64,000 bases of DNA from Pseudorasbora parva (taxonomy: Eukaryota > Chordata > Actinopteri > Cypriniformes > Gobionidae): contig NC_090191.1 of the NCBI RefSeq assembly GCF_024679245.1, positions 980,001 to 1,044,000 of the forward strand. Reading direction: 5' to 3'. Shown piece by piece: positions 50,009 through 61,677 of this stretch (within the stretch, counting starts at the first letter, position 1; each line of letters opens with the position of its first letter). The notes beneath the pieces are model-generated. The model searched no databases. It saw only the letters and a program-made list of their open reading frames with translations, and was not told where the DNA came from. The translations under genes and the position numbers were made by a program.

Positions 50009-51885
50009 TTTACATTTACATTTAATCATTTAGCAGACGCTTTTATCCAAAGCGACTTACAAAAAAGGGGAGAGCAATAGAAGCAACGAAACAGACAAGG
50101 CCAACAACCTGTAAGAGCTGTAAGAAATCTCAATTAATTAGCACAATACACAACAATTTTTTTTTTTTTTTAAGACATCTACAACAAAAACTCACGTACG
50201 CAAAATGCCGAACACTGGATTTTGATAGCTATGATAACAACCCATTAGGACTAAGGCTGTTGCCCCAGCTGTTGTCGTTAATGCAGATTCAGTGGCCCAA
50301 TGGGTTGGTTTTGTATGGCATTCTAGCTAAACGCGCAGCAATAGCCATCTACAACAAAAACTCACGTACGTAAAAATACAGAACACTGGATTCTGATAGT
50401 TATGATAACTATGTAACATACCCGCCTGAAGGCATAAATCCGGATGAGAGACGTAGATATGATCCAGGAGTGTGCGCTTTTGGTCGTTGCTGTGGTGATC
50501 AGTAAGTGCTATTCTGTATTGGTCAAGTGCAAATGGAAAAGATGTGTCTTAAGATGTTTTTTAAGAATGGCTACAGTCTCGGCAGCACGAATTGAGATCG
50601 GCAGGTCATTCCACCAGGTGGGAACGGTCCAGGAAAATGTCCGTGAGAGTGATTTCATGCCTCTTTGGGATGGAACCACGAGGCGCCGCTCACTCGCAGA
50701 ACGCAAGCTTCTGGAGGGTGTGTAAGTCTGAACAAGTGAGTTTAGGTATATTGGTGCAGAGCCAGTGGTTGTTTTGTAGGCGATAACTAGTGCCTTGAAT
50801 TTGATGCAGCAGCCATTGGCAACCAGTGCAGTTTGATGAAGAGAGGCGTAACATGCACTCTCTTCGGCTCATTAAAGACCACTCTCGCTGCTGCATTCTG
50901 GATCAGCTGCAAGGGTTTGATAGTGCATGCTGGAAGCCCAGCCAGAAGAGCATTACAATAATCCAGTCTGGAGAGAACAAGAGCTTGAACCAGGAGTTGT
51001 GCAGCCTGTTCTGATAGGAAGGGTCTGATCTTTCTAATGTTGTATAAAGCAAATCTGCAGGACCGGGCTGTAGCAGTAATGTGGTCAGTGAAGTTTAACT
51101 GGTCATCAATCACAACTCCAAGGTTCCTGGCTGTCCTTGATGGAGTTATGGTCGATGAACCGAGCTGAATGGAGAAATTTTGATGAAGTGCTGGGTTGGT
51201 TGAGAAAACAAGTAATTCTGTCTTTGCAAGATTGAGTTTAAGATGATGCTCTTTCATCCAGTCAGAAATGTCTGTCAGACAGGCAGCGGTACGAACACTG
51301 ACTGTAGGATCATCTGGTTGAAATGAGAAGTAGAGTTGAGTGTCATCAGCATAGCAGTGATAGGAGAAGCCGTGTTTCTGAATTACAGAACCTAATGATG
51401 ACATGTAGATGGAGAAGAGAAGTGGTCCAAGGACTGAGCCCTGGGGAACCCCAGTAGCTAGATGATGTGACTTAGACACTTCACCTCTCCATGACACCCT
51501 GTAGGACCTACCAGAGAGGTAAGACCTGAACCACTGGAGAGCAGATCCTGAGATCCCCGTCCTCTTAAGTGTTGACAGGAGGATCTGGTGGTTAACTGTG
51601 TCAAAAGCAGCAGACAGATCCAGCAGAATGAGCACTGAGGATTTGGAAGCTGCTTTTGCCAGTCTCAGTGCCTCAGTTACCGAGAGCAAGGCAGTCTCGG
51701 TCGAATGGCCGCTTTTGAAGCCGGATTGGTTGTTGTCTAGGAGGTTGTCCCGTTCAAGAAACATAGAGAGTTGATTGAACACAACTCGCTCAAGGGTCTT
51801 TGCAATGAAAGGCAGAAGGGATACCGGTCGGTAGTTTTCTAAAAGTGCTGGATTCAGAGAGGGTTTCTTAAGCAGTGGGGACCAA
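50009..51885 (-). mobile_element. L2-type LINE, copy C (5'-truncated, near-complete RT)
   Basis: The 3' tail is at 50009-50065 (ACATTTACATTTAATCATTT, AGCAGACGCTTTTATCCAAA, minus orientation), ending in ACATTT repeats. The coding part extends to about 51880 (WSPLLKKPSLNPALLENY), where it is truncated. The 3' UTR (50066-50505) holds a 65-bp direct duplication (50175-50237 and 50346-50410). Confidence 0.9.
50509..51885 (-). pseudogene. L2-C reverse transcriptase (one or two frameshifts)
   Basis: An open frame from 51885 to about 50805 holds all RT blocks: NYRPVSLLPFIAKTLERVVF, NQSGFKSGHSTETALL, LILLDLSAAFDTVNHQILLS, GVPQGSVLGPLLFSIYMS, the catalytic YADDTQLYFSF, LKLNLAKTELLVFS and NLGVVIDDQLNF. 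Near 50800-50815 (around LHWLPMAAA) a small indel shifts the frame. The C-terminus resumes at 50706 (MRSASERRLVVPSQRGM ... TWWNDLPISIRAAE). Endonuclease is absent, so it cannot retrotranspose on its own, but the polymerase core is undamaged. Confidence 0.87.
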
Positions 51886-52084
51886 ACAAATGCTAACTCA
51901 ACAAATGCTAACTCCCACACACACCGTGAGAATACACCAAAACTAATAATACACACCTCTGCACTACACAGACACACTTATCCAACAACAAATGAACAAA
52001 CAATCAAATGAGAAAAGTTACAAACACTTACAGAGTAGTTGTCTATCAGTCAATTAATTGCTCCTCTCCTGCAAAGACAATACA

Positions 52085-52412
52085 AGCAGGGCTCAACAAT
52101 AAGGACTGCCCGATGGCCCAAGGCCAGCGTGAAAGACACTCGGGCCAGTTGACGAAACTTGCCCGCTCAGACCAGTGCTGCATCTTCACTGAAGTTGATA
52201 ATTTGTGCATTTGTAAGCTTTGCCTATTTAAATATCCAAGCGCTCATAGACTACAAAGTGTCTCTCCATTTGGTTTTCGTGCGGCACTCAACAGCCACGC
52301 CATGAATATTCACACAATATTGTCCACGGGCTCCACGGACATCATTCATTTCGAGCTTGAGACGGACTTGATAATAGTGTTTAATTTTCTCACTGAAACC
52401 ATGGCCACCTGA
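52085..52412 (+). mobile_element. hAT-like N-terminal remnant (uncertain)
   Basis: CAGGGCTCAACAATAAGGAC at 52086-52105 resembles a hAT terminal repeat followed by the CCCGATGGCCCAAGGCCAG subterminal region. The open frame downstream has CTSxxCxxCKLC-type Cys words (NLCICKLCLFKYPSAH). No transposase core. 52413-52689 shows no gene. Confidence 0.35.
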
Positions 52413-53524
52413 TGCTGCTTTCTGCTTTTAGAGGGAAAAGCTGCCCATAACTTCAATACACTGACCCATCTGCATGTACATGCAGGATTCACTCGAAAAA
52501 TGTGATGACTTATAAATGTTGAAATCAGGCTCATAAAAATGTCAGAAAAACATGATTCCTGGCCGCATGTCATTATCCATGGATCACTGAATCTTTGGTA
52601 AGTTGTAAGGACCACTATATTGAGCCCAACCTTTAGTTTAAACTGATAATCATTTGCTCTACTCGCGTTTTCCACTATTAACTGCAGTCACACAGCAGCT
52701 CTTCTGCCACCCAGCCCCGGCTGAGGAAGGGTGTTCCGGCGGGAAAGTGACGTTGATGCAAACCCTCTATATGAGGGCACGCTTCTGTTCCCTTTCAGTC
52801 GGTGACGTTCGACGTACGTCGGACTGACTGACAAATTGGAAAACTTCTGGGAGCCCCTATCAGCTTCAAGATGTAGAGAATGGGCCAATGACTATTGGCG
52901 TGCGTTTCGTGCACTGTGCATTGGGAAAAATTTGCCAGTGTGAAGCAATTGGTGCCAGAATATGGAGCACCATTGGTGCCAGAATATAAAGCACCATTGG
53001 GGCCATAATCTGTGTAAAGTTTTTTCCTCTCTCTCACTGCCCTCATCGGTGAGGTGGCAGTGCCACTGGCGGGCTGCCTCTGCCCATCACTCTTGATGCA
53101 CGAGGGTAGTTCTGAGCCAAGTTTGAGCTGCGCACAGTGACAGATTTATATTTAAAGTCACAGCGCTGGACATTGGCCAGACGATGTCCACCCTGGTCCA
53201 GAAACATTGGCGACCCCTCAGTCTGCTCGTCGCCATGGGCATCGGTCCCTCGATGTCACCCGTCTCGGCTGTTAATCAGCTGGGACGGGTCACCCAGATT
53301 TTGTCAGGAGCTGCTCTTTCCCGGAGGAAGGCCGGGTGGAGAACCATTGGTAAATTCTGTTCTGCCACTGTGTTAAAAACAGCCAGTGGTACCCAAAAAT
53401 CTAAATTTTTAAGAGCAGTTCCGATACCGCTGGGTGCCAAGAGAGCACGCTTGGTGGTGGCGACGCTGCCATGCCTTGTCAACCTCAGGCGCCTCTCTAA
53501 TCACCCCTCAGCGGAAGCAGGTTT

Positions 53525-54092
53525 GTGTGCCCCGCGCACTCAGACCCCGCCTCGGGCCGCTACCATGCCGCCCAAGCTGTGGGTACGTCTGTGGTGCCGT
53601 TGGTCCTGCTGGTTCGGTCTCTGGGGTCCTGGTTAGCTTTCCTAGCCCATCCCGCTGGCACAGACGTTGCATTTGATATACGAGCATATAAGTACAACAT
53701 CCTACCCTTCGGGTGGTCCCTGTCCCTGTGTCTTCACGAAAGTCGCGGAGGCGGCCATTGCTCCCATGAGAGAGTGTTGTGTTCGCATCTTCAACTATCT
53801 CGACGACTGGCTGATCCTTGCCCAGTCGAGAGAGCAGTTGTGCGAACACAGGGACATGGTGCTCAGTCACCTCAGCCAGTTGGGGCTTCGGGTCAACTGG
53901 GAAAAGAGCAAACTCTGCCCCACGCAGAGGATCTCTTCTCTCGGGATGGAGCTGGATTCGGTCGGCCTGACAGCACGCCTCGCAAGAGGAGCGTGTCCAG
54001 TCGGTGTTGAACTGCTTGAATTTGTTCAAATGCAGGACGGCGGTCCCACTGAACATGTTCAGAGGCTCCTGGGGCATATGGCATCTGTATGA
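53525..54092 (+). pseudogene. DIRS-A reverse transcriptase palm (N-terminus deleted)
   Basis: One frame gives VVPLVLLVRSLGSWLAFLAH, a DIRS RT lead-in, then jumps within it to IRAYKYNILPFGWSLSLCL; about 130 residues present in relatives (DSGFYSRYFVV to DAYFHV) are missing. The second frame (53667-54092) carries FTKVAEAAIAPMRECCVRIF, the catalytic NYLDDWLILAQSREQ and HLSQLGLRVNWEKSKL. The YLDD box is intact. Frames overlap, so a frameshift separates fingers from palm. Confidence 0.8.
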
Positions 54093-54293
54093 GACCACTT
54101 CAATGCTGGCTTCTGGCTTAACGACCAAGTCCTGAGGTGGGGGTGGAAAAGCGAGTCCCTCCGTGTGTCAGTCACACCGAGGTGCCGCCAAACCTTCAGC
54201 CCGTAAACGTACCCTGCATTTCTACGGGCAGGAGTGCCCCTAGAACAAGTGTCCAGGCATGCGATTGTCTCCACGGATGCCTGATCCACCGGC

Positions 54294-54870
54294 TTGGGTG
54301 CCACGTACAACGGGCTTGCAGTTTCGGGGTCTGTGGACGGGGCCTCAACTGTAATGGCACAACAACTGCCTGGAGTTGATAGCAGTTCGTCTTGCGCTGG
54401 GCCGCTTCAAAACGCTGCTACATGGCAAGCACGTTCTGGTCGGTACGGACAGCACTGCGGCCATTGTGTACATCAACAAACAGGGTGGTCTACGCTTCCG
54501 TTGCATGTCACAACTTGCCCGCCACCTACTGTTATGGAGTCAGAAGTATCTGAGGTCACTTCCTGCCACTCACATTCCGGGCCTGCTCAATCGTGCGGCT
54601 GACGAGCTCTCACGACAGCCAGTGCTCCCGGTAGAGAGGAGACTCTATCCCCAGGTGGTCCAGCTGATATGGAGCCGCTTTGGGACTGCACAGGTAGACC
54701 TGTTTGCTGCCTCGGACTCGGTCCATTGCCAGTTGTTTTATTCCCTGACCGAGGGGACCCTCAGCACAGATGCGCTGGCACACAGCTGGCTCCGGGGCCT
54801 ACGCAACTATGCGTTGCCCCCAGTGAGTCTTCTCGCACAGACACTGTGCAAGGTCAGTATGAGGATTTAG
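54294..54870 (+). pseudogene. DIRS-A RNase H domain
   Basis: GATYNGLAVSG begins the domain; the frame changes at about 54370 and continues ELIAVRLALGRFKTLL-like (ATAVRLALGRFKTLL at 54376), then VLVGTDSTAAIVYINKQGG (the catalytic Asp pair region), ATHIPGLLNRAADELSRQP and VVQLIWSRFGTAQVDLFAA. It ends at SLLAQTLCKV. Typical of the DIRS RH and its C-terminal extension. Confidence 0.78.
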
Positions 54871-55760
54871 TATGAGGTCAGGCTAGCGCATGAACTGCAG
54901 TAAGGTCTGTCCCAGCCCTTTTTAGGGCCTTTTTATCAGACCGATGCTGGCTGGCCCTCGCGAGGGCTCTGCATCAGGTTGGCCTAGGCTGCTGGTGGGA
55001 TGGCGGTGGCGTCTAGCGGCAGCGTGTTGCTCCGGCAAGTTGTCCCGGGGTCCTGTCAGTAGTTCTGCAGGAGCTTATATCCCTACCCGGCCTCCCCTCA
55101 GTTCAGGGTCGTCCGGCCAATGCCCACCCCCCTTTTCTGCGTTTGGGGGCTGTTATAATGCAGAATGGTGTGTAGCAGAATGGATTGCGACTTTGCCAGT
55201 GGTCGTGGGACGGGGTAGGCGTCTCTTCGCTTGTGCACAGTTAAGACTGGCTTTGCTAACCCCGCCCTCCAGAGCTTATTGTGGTCGCCACTTCTGGGCG
55301 GCACCTGGCCTTGTTCTGGGAGGGACGGTCGGTTGGTAGTGTGTGTTGAACACTTCACTTCTTGCTCTGTGTCTTCTGCTCCACCTTGTTAGGGCTCGGG
55401 TCGAGCTATACTTTGCAACCATCGGCTTAGCATGGGTTGGTAGGATGCTCCCCTGGAGCCAAAACACTGCCATGGCTGACGCCCTTGCATGGATGGCGGA
55501 CCGCTGGACGATCAGACGGCCGCCCTGGAGGCAGGTGACGTAAGTTGTACTCCCCTCGCTTTAGAGGATTCAAGGCGTTTTTGCTGAGTGCACTGCTGTT
55601 GGCATTGTGTTTTTAGGTCCACGCTGGTAGGCGCTGCCTGGGAGACTGCGCTGTCGCACAGAGGGCCTTACGGGCCGCTGGGACGGACCGACTATAGAAG
55701 GCCGGTTGGGGGGGAGACGCCAGCCGAGGCAGTCCGGGCAGTTAACTCCAGGACAGGTGG
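54871..55760 (+). other. DIRS-A post-RT region without recombinase
   Basis: GC-rich DNA in the element between RNase H and the array. Peptides in all frames lack HSTR or FVRFY-type recombinase motifs. 55340-55560 is a non-coding spacer (ACTTTGCAACCATCGGCTTA, GGTTGGTAGGATGCTCCCC). Nothing further is supported. Confidence 0.4.
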
Positions 55761-56850
55761 TAGGCCTCAGTAGGCCTCCCTGTGAGTGAGTTCCGATGTT
55801 GTGGCCCATGTGAGCCGGGGAGGGTTCTCCCCAACAATGTCGGCTGCAGCAGAAACCTCGTCAAAAGCAGGCCCCTTATGGCCTCCCTGGGGATTAGTCC
55901 CTAGGTGGTTACTGGATGTCCAGTTCTTCGTCAGCCAGCAGACAAGCCACTGTCAGCTCGACTTGGAGCGGCCAGCATTCATTCAACCTGCGAGCATTCG
56001 TCGCTGGCATGGCCACAAGCCCAGTTAGGCCTCACCAGGCCTCCCTGAGGGCTTGCTGGGTTACAACAGGCCTCATCTGACTTCCCCTGAGGGGGTGGTC
56101 CAGGGCCTCGGCCACTGGGTGACAGGAACTAGGCCTCTCTAGGCCTCACGGAGGGTGAGCCCCGGTTCCCAGTTCCTATGACAGTGAGCACCGTTACAGT
56201 GAGCACCGTTACTAGCTGCCAAGGCAGCTAGCATTTTCTGCTATCAGGTGGCAGGCCTCAGCAGGCCTTCCTGAAGACATACCCCGGCCCTGCAGGGTTT
56301 CCCGGTGGGATTTGCCATTGGATAAGCACCGTCTGTCACCAGGCCTCTAACAGGGAGCTGCCATTTGGCAATAGGCCTCTCCAGGCCGCCCTAAACACTC
56401 GACGGTAAGTGAGGCATCAAACAGGCCTCCTTGGAGGCGAGCTTCGGGAACACAGTGACTTCCGACAGTTTGCACGTCTGGCTAGCGGGTAGCAGGCCTC
56501 TCCATGCCGTCCTGAGGGTGAGCCCCCAAGTTCGGACGCTCGGTTAGCCGGTGTAATGTGCTGTCAGGTGGTAGGCCCCTCTGGGCCTCCCTGGGAAGGG
56601 ATTCCCGGATCCGGTCTCGGTGACAAGCTAGCCATTAGCAGGCCTTGCTGCAAGGCTTTCTGAGGGCGAACTCCACTGTTTGGACACTCGCACAGCTAGC
56701 ATGGGTGGCTTCTGGTGTTGATGGCCTCATGGGCCTCCCTGAGGGGACCAGTAAAGCCACCTCCTTGTGGCCTTTAACAGCTAGCCTCAACGGTGCCAGG
56801 TAGAGGCTCCTTCAGGCCTCCCTGGGGGGGAATGAGTCCCTTGGATGGAA
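55760..56850 (+). repeat. Degenerate GGCCTC/GTGAGCC array
   Basis: More than fifteen irregular units around AGGCCTCCCTGAGGG and GTGAGCCCC, each followed by GTTAGC or CTAGC words, spaced about 50-110 bases. Examples are at 55765, 55880, 56030, 56060, 56135, 56255, 56370, 56425, 56490, 56570, 56735 and 56810. GC-rich and stop-ridden. A relative of its right end is at 23480-23900. It lies inside DIRS-A. Confidence 0.7.
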
Positions 56851-57405
56851 ACACATAACTGGCTTTATGCTGACAGCTAGTGGTTGCCCACTGTTGGGTC
56901 CCGGCCTTAGCCGGCAATACCCGAGGGTGGGCTCATGCCCTAGCATGACGAGACGCCGTTTCTGCTGCGTGGTCCCTTCAGGACACGGACCTGCCAGCTT
57001 ACAGCATGGTTTACCTACCAGGCAGGCTTAAGAGCTCCCCTCACTGAGGGTTGTCTGCGAGCTTACGGCAGCCTGAGTCTGATCAGAAGGTCAGGCCACC
57101 CTCGGGGCCTCCTGGTTAGATCAGCCCGTAGGCCTGTCCGGCCTCCTGAGCACCCCTGTAATATATGTGTTCAGTAGATCCTAGGATCGAGCAGAAGAGA
57201 CTTCCCTCGCTGGCAAGGGTAAGAAGCACTATGCTGAGTACTGCTCTCCAGGATTCCCGTCTCTGAGTTCCGGGGAGAGGTTTAGACTTTCCTTTCGAAC
57301 TCTTGTCCAGGCAGTTGTCACTGCTAGTAAGGGGCATGCACTCCCCTCAGCATGGCGGCGTGGGTATATCGTTCCCCATAGCGTCAGCTGACGCAGCTTG
57401 AGTTC

Positions 57406-57483
57406 CCTTTCGAAAGGGAACGTCCCCGGTTACGACTGTAACCTTAGTTCCCTGAGAACAGGGAATGAGACGCTGCGTCAGGT
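57406..57483 (+). repeat. DIRS terminal inverted repeat, left arm of a head-to-head pair
   Basis: GTCCCCGGTTACGACTGTAA ... CTTAGTTCCCTGAGAACAGG ... GAGACGCTGCGTCAGG is the reverse complement, with few mismatches, of 57668-57740. The outer TTCCCTTTCGAAAGGGAAC is itself palindromic. Confidence 0.85.
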
Positions 57484-57667
57484 TGCCATGCTTCAAGGCC
57501 TGCCTGCCAAACAGTCCCTTCAGACGAAGAAGCTAGTGTCATGTTGGCAAGGCGCCCTTATATACTTCCTGGTCGCACCTTGATGACATCATAGTCTGTC
57601 GCCAGTCAGTAGGATTGCCATGATTTGATAGTAGTTCAGACACCGGTCACGCTGGAGGCGTTCCCCG

Positions 57668-57740
57668 TAGCGTCAGCTGACGCAGCGTCTCCTTCCCTGT
57701 TCTCAGGGAACTAAGGTTACAGTCGTAACCGGGGACGATT
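57668..57740 (-). repeat. DIRS terminal inverted repeat, right arm of a head-to-head pair
   Basis: AGCTGACGCAGCGTCTCC ... CCCTGTTCTCAGGGAACTAA ... GGTTACAGTCGTAACCGGGG pairs with 57406-57483; the 185-base spacer between the arms contains GGATTGCCATGATTTGATAG words also seen at 24385-24410. Confidence 0.85.
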
Positions 57741-58172
57741 TCTGTTCTGTAAGATTCCGTTTCTGTAAGATTTTCTGAACTTACACAGTTGGTGGCTGAC
57801 TAAATACTTTTTTGCCCCACTGTATATATGATACGAATGCAGTAGGTTTATGCACAAAGGACCGGAGATTGAAACGCAGAGACCTCTAAAATTATAAAAT
57901 CTAACAAATGTGGACGGTGCAGCCCAGCAGGCCGCCGCACAGATGTCATCAATGGAAACAGAGGCCATGCCTCTTGTGGAGTGTGCTCTTACTTCTAAGG
58001 GACATTGAAGGCCCAAGGTAAAGTATGCAAGAGCTATTGCATCTACTATCCATCTAGATACATGCACTGCACCCATCTGTCTCAGAGAGGAGAGAGCCGC
58101 ATCCATGCACTTTGTGAAAGTGCGGGGGGCCAGGGACAGGCCGAATGGCAAAACAGTATATTGATATGCCAA
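57717..58172 (-). pseudogene. DIRS-B RT-to-recombinase in-frame deletion fusion
   Basis: A single open frame of about 150 codons begins AYQYTVLPFGLSLAPRTFTK, the RT finger/palm, stops short of the YLDD box and continues directly as VSRWIVDAIALAYF, RAHSTRGMASVS and CWAAPSTFVRFYNF, the C-terminus of the tyrosine recombinase with H-x-x-R and the Tyr. Several kilobases of normal DIRS coding sequence are thus missing, yet the join keeps frame. It is not expected to have either activity. Confidence 0.78.
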
Positions 58173-59187
58173 TTCCCTTAAAGGCGAATCTCATATACTG
58201 CCTGTGATGGGGTCTATCTGGATGTGAAAGTAAGCATCACCGAATTATATTTGTGGGAAGATCTGGTTCAGAGTGATCATTCTGAACGAGTGCTTTATCA
58301 GGGCCTTGTTCAGATGTCTAAGATCGAGGATGGGTCAGAGACCGCCATTCCTTTTGGGGACGAGGAAGTACCTGCTGTAAAAGCCTGACTCTCTCACTGC
58401 TGGGGGAACCACTTCTATGGCTCCTTCCACCAGCATGATGTTTACCTCGGAATGCAGGACGTGCATCCTTGCTTTCCACAGAGGTTTCGACTGCGCCACT
58501 GATTAACGGGGGTCTTTGAGCGAATTGGAGTACACATCCATGTTTTATTATGTTCAGAGCCCAGGCTGACACTACAGGGATGGCCTGCCAGGCCTCGGCC
58601 CGTGTGGCGAGGGGCTGAATTGATACAGGCACTAAGTCGCTGTGAGGGACTGTGGTGCATGTGTGTGGTGGTAGAGGAAATTTGCTCTCTTTTTAAGTGT
58701 GTTTGATTTTTATTCTCACTATAACAGCGGCTCCCAAATAGGGCATTTGAACAGGCTGTGTGGACAACAAACACACTTTTTTGGGAAGGCATCTCGAACT
58801 GAACCGGGTGGAAGGAAAACTGGGCAAGGCCTTTGTGAGGGTGGTCTAACCACAGCGCCAGATCCGTGGTGCTGTACAGCTCCCTGATTATTCCCAATTC
58901 TTGAACAGCTTCGCATGATACACCTGGAGAACAACTGCCATCGAGTGTAAAGCAGAAGCTGCCTGACCAGCCGGGGTGTAAGCACGTCCATAGATGGCCG
59001 AGGTGGTGCGACAAGGCTTGGGTGAGCGGCCTTGGTTTTCCATCCAATAGCGGCGGGCACAGATGTGCGGCCTCAGCTCCATCCAGTGGAGGTAGCTTTT
59101 CATAGCCTTTCTGCCCAGCACCGCCAATGGAAGTGAAGACCATGAGTGGTAGAAGAGTGAGGGCGGGTTGAGTAGGGCACACAACAT
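57717..59187 (-). mobile_element. DIRS-type retroelement, copy B
   Basis: Minus-strand order: Gag-like ORF1 (58640-59187: MENQGRSPKPCRTTSA, IYGRAYTPAGQAASALHSM, HPHKGLAQFSFHPVQ), RT N-terminus (58318-58632: MPVSIQPLATRAEAWQAIP, LQFAQRPPLISGAVE), RT start and recombinase fused in frame (57717-58172). The 5' end is not defined, possibly in 59200-59800. The element is much deleted. Confidence 0.75.
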
Positions 59188-59199
59188 TTTTTTCAGCTC

Positions 59200-61677
59200 A
59201 TTGTGCCCTCAAACCTAGTTATTAAGACAGAGCAATGATGAAAGCAGCGGACCAGCAGCGAACCATTGCAAAACTGCTGGCGAATATGTAGCACTGCCCC
59301 TCGATATAATGTACATGCATACAAGTGATGCAGCAGCCAATGGCAAGTTTTTCCAATTTGTGCATGAATTTAACTAGCATTATTTAAACCCTGTTACACA
59401 TCGACCACTCTAATCAGAGCTGTTCGGCTGCTTTAGACAGCACAGAGTCAGTAGATGCTCTGGTGTCGATTGGCTCCAAAGACAGCAAGGGGGCGGGGTC
59501 ATGCTGTCATTGGTTTGATTAAAGAAATGGACAGGGGGACCTCTTCCTTTGTCTGAGCGCTGAGATCCTCTTCCCCGCTGTTTTTTCCTTGTGCCAAAAA
59601 AGGCGTGAAGATCAGCGGCGAGTCCAGCTGCTTGCAGGTAAAGGCAGTTTCAATCCAAGTTCCAACAAAGAGATGTAATCTTCGCCGCTGAAGGAGAATT
59701 AATTGATTTGCCATGGTGAAACGGCCACTTTTATAGCCAGAATCTCCCTTTTGGCGGGCTCGAGCGGTCTCGCTCAACATCGGCTCACACTTACCGCACC
59801 ATGTTTGGTCCATTTTCTTTAACTTTACAAACCAATCGATGTGCAGTTTCACTGCGTGATTGTATAAAGACATCAGAATCTGAGAAAATGTTAAGACGAA
59901 CGAAGCAGTACTCATGTAGTATTGCAGGGGAACTAGGGGAACAGTTGTAAACTGAGACAACATCTCAGAAAGAAGCCTGGGGATAGTAGGTTGTTGCACA
60001 ACTGCAAATATGTCTGAACTTGCATCTGCATTTTTATAAGAGAAAAAACCTTTGACCCAGAAAGTCTCTTTGAAATAAAGAAATGTGCATTTGAACAGAT
60101 GTTTGTTTGTCCCTTTTTCAATATATTATCCTTGTTTAACTCCACAACACCGTAAGAGCTCCAAAAAAATAATAAATAAATCAATAAATCAAGCAATGTT
60201 TATTATTGTTTTGAATAAAATCTATAAGTATAAGCTTCCTTCACTTATTCCGTCACTTCGATTCTTCAGTTGTGCTTTTGAATCAGGAGATTCAGTACTC
60301 CTTCAGAAGATGTATAATAGCGCCCTCTATTTTTTTAACAGTGAAAACATGGATTGTTAGACATTTCCAGCGTAAATGACAGAAAATGAGTCTCAATGTC
60401 ACCAAAAGTGTTTTGCAATACAATATGAACAAAAAAGTACATTGTACTTATATTTTAATGTATGTAAATGGTAGTTAAGGCCACCTAATATAAGGTTGGA
60501 CCGAATCCAGATACAACCCAAAAGCAAACTGCCAGACTTCTTCTGTGTTCTTTAAACATTTGATTAATGTATTAATGCCTCAGAGGCATTTTGCTATTTT
60601 AGGAACAACACAAATACAATAGAGGAGCCAGCAAGACAGAAGGCAGTGCTCAATCGTATGTGTATTGTGCTAGACAATAAATATATAAATAAAAAATAAA
60701 ATAAAAAGGTGCCCTCATATTTAGATGCACATTAAGGTTAAATGCTTTACATTCAACCTTGTTGCACACATAAATGAAACCACTAAGGTGGGGCTTAAAA
60801 TGCACAGTATGTGTGATGTGGTAACAGGATGATCCAACATGTTAAAACCCATTTCAACATGTGGAAATATTTGAAATATGATATACCCAAAGTTTCTCCA
60901 TTGTGTTGTATCATGTGGAAAACGTTGTTTCCCAGATTTTGCTGCCGCTAGGGGTGTGAGCTTCCCCATACAGATGCCATACATGAATTTAAATTTACCT
61001 ACAGCAACATGCTTGTTGCAAATAGGGTAAACGTACATATTAAGCTCACCAACGTCTACATTGAGACATTTTAATACATATTGGTTTCAGTACAAGATCA
61101 AATTAAATATTAATCTCTCACACAATAAACACAGATACCTTGACTTCGATACAGGCTCCTGGATGATTTTTGGAGTCTGTGTTGTTTGCAAAGAGGAAAT
61201 TGATGATGCCGACTCATTGTGAGCGCCTATAGAGGGAAATGCACCTTTCATATGGATCACGGATCAAAGTATTTGTTTTCGAATTGGTTTGTTTAAACAG
61301 ATATTTCAAGCTTTCCATAGGCCTATTTCTCATGTCTCTGGGGAAAGTATGTCCTGAGTTTCGGTTCATTTATGTGACGCAGTTCTTTCTGCTCTTTAGT
61401 TTATTCTGTGCACTATCAAGGGCTTCAGATTTGCTGTGTTGTCGGTCTTAGTAGTGGTTATCTTGTCCTGAATATTGCATTGCGCCCTGCTGGCATCAAG
61501 GCTGGTGAAATGTAGCCACACTTTTGATCTTTTTTATCTTTGTGGGTCAGATCACTTTCCCCGTATTCACACTGCACACGTCTGCGATGCATCACAGCCA
61601 CGGCGAGGGTTTGCTCCGTGCTCATGCTGTCTCCTTGCTTCATGTACAGACAGCTTAGAGCTTATGAGGATCATCTA
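59200..61677. other. Long stretch without a recognised gene
   Basis: 59400-59800 may be leader DNA of DIRS-B (GGTAAAGGCAGTTTCAATCC and ATGTAATCTTCGCCGCTG) but this is weak. 60640-60720 is A-rich. No exon, RNA gene or complete element is supported. 61140-61640 has open frames on both strands without domains. Confidence 0.35.

Larger units (their letters stand above)
52690..57480 (+). mobile_element. DIRS-type retroelement, copy A
   Basis: It starts near GTTCCCTTTCAGTCGGTGAC and GTTCGACGTACGTCGG (52785-52820), the palindromic terminal motif of fish DIRS elements. Then a leader with a 24-bp tandem duplication (GGTGCCAGAATATGGAGCAC, about 52948-52995), an ORF1-like or RT lead region (53130-53640), RT (53667-54092), RNase H (54294-54870), a long non-coding GC-rich array (55760-56850) and terminal motifs at 57400-57480. 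No tyrosine recombinase is found, so the copy is incomplete. Confidence 0.75.

Noticed and set aside
53137..53636. DIRS-A Gag ORF
   Set aside because: The open frames lack the ORF1 blocks (MERHLWLNL, Cys pairs) seen in copies B and C; mentioned only as part of the element.
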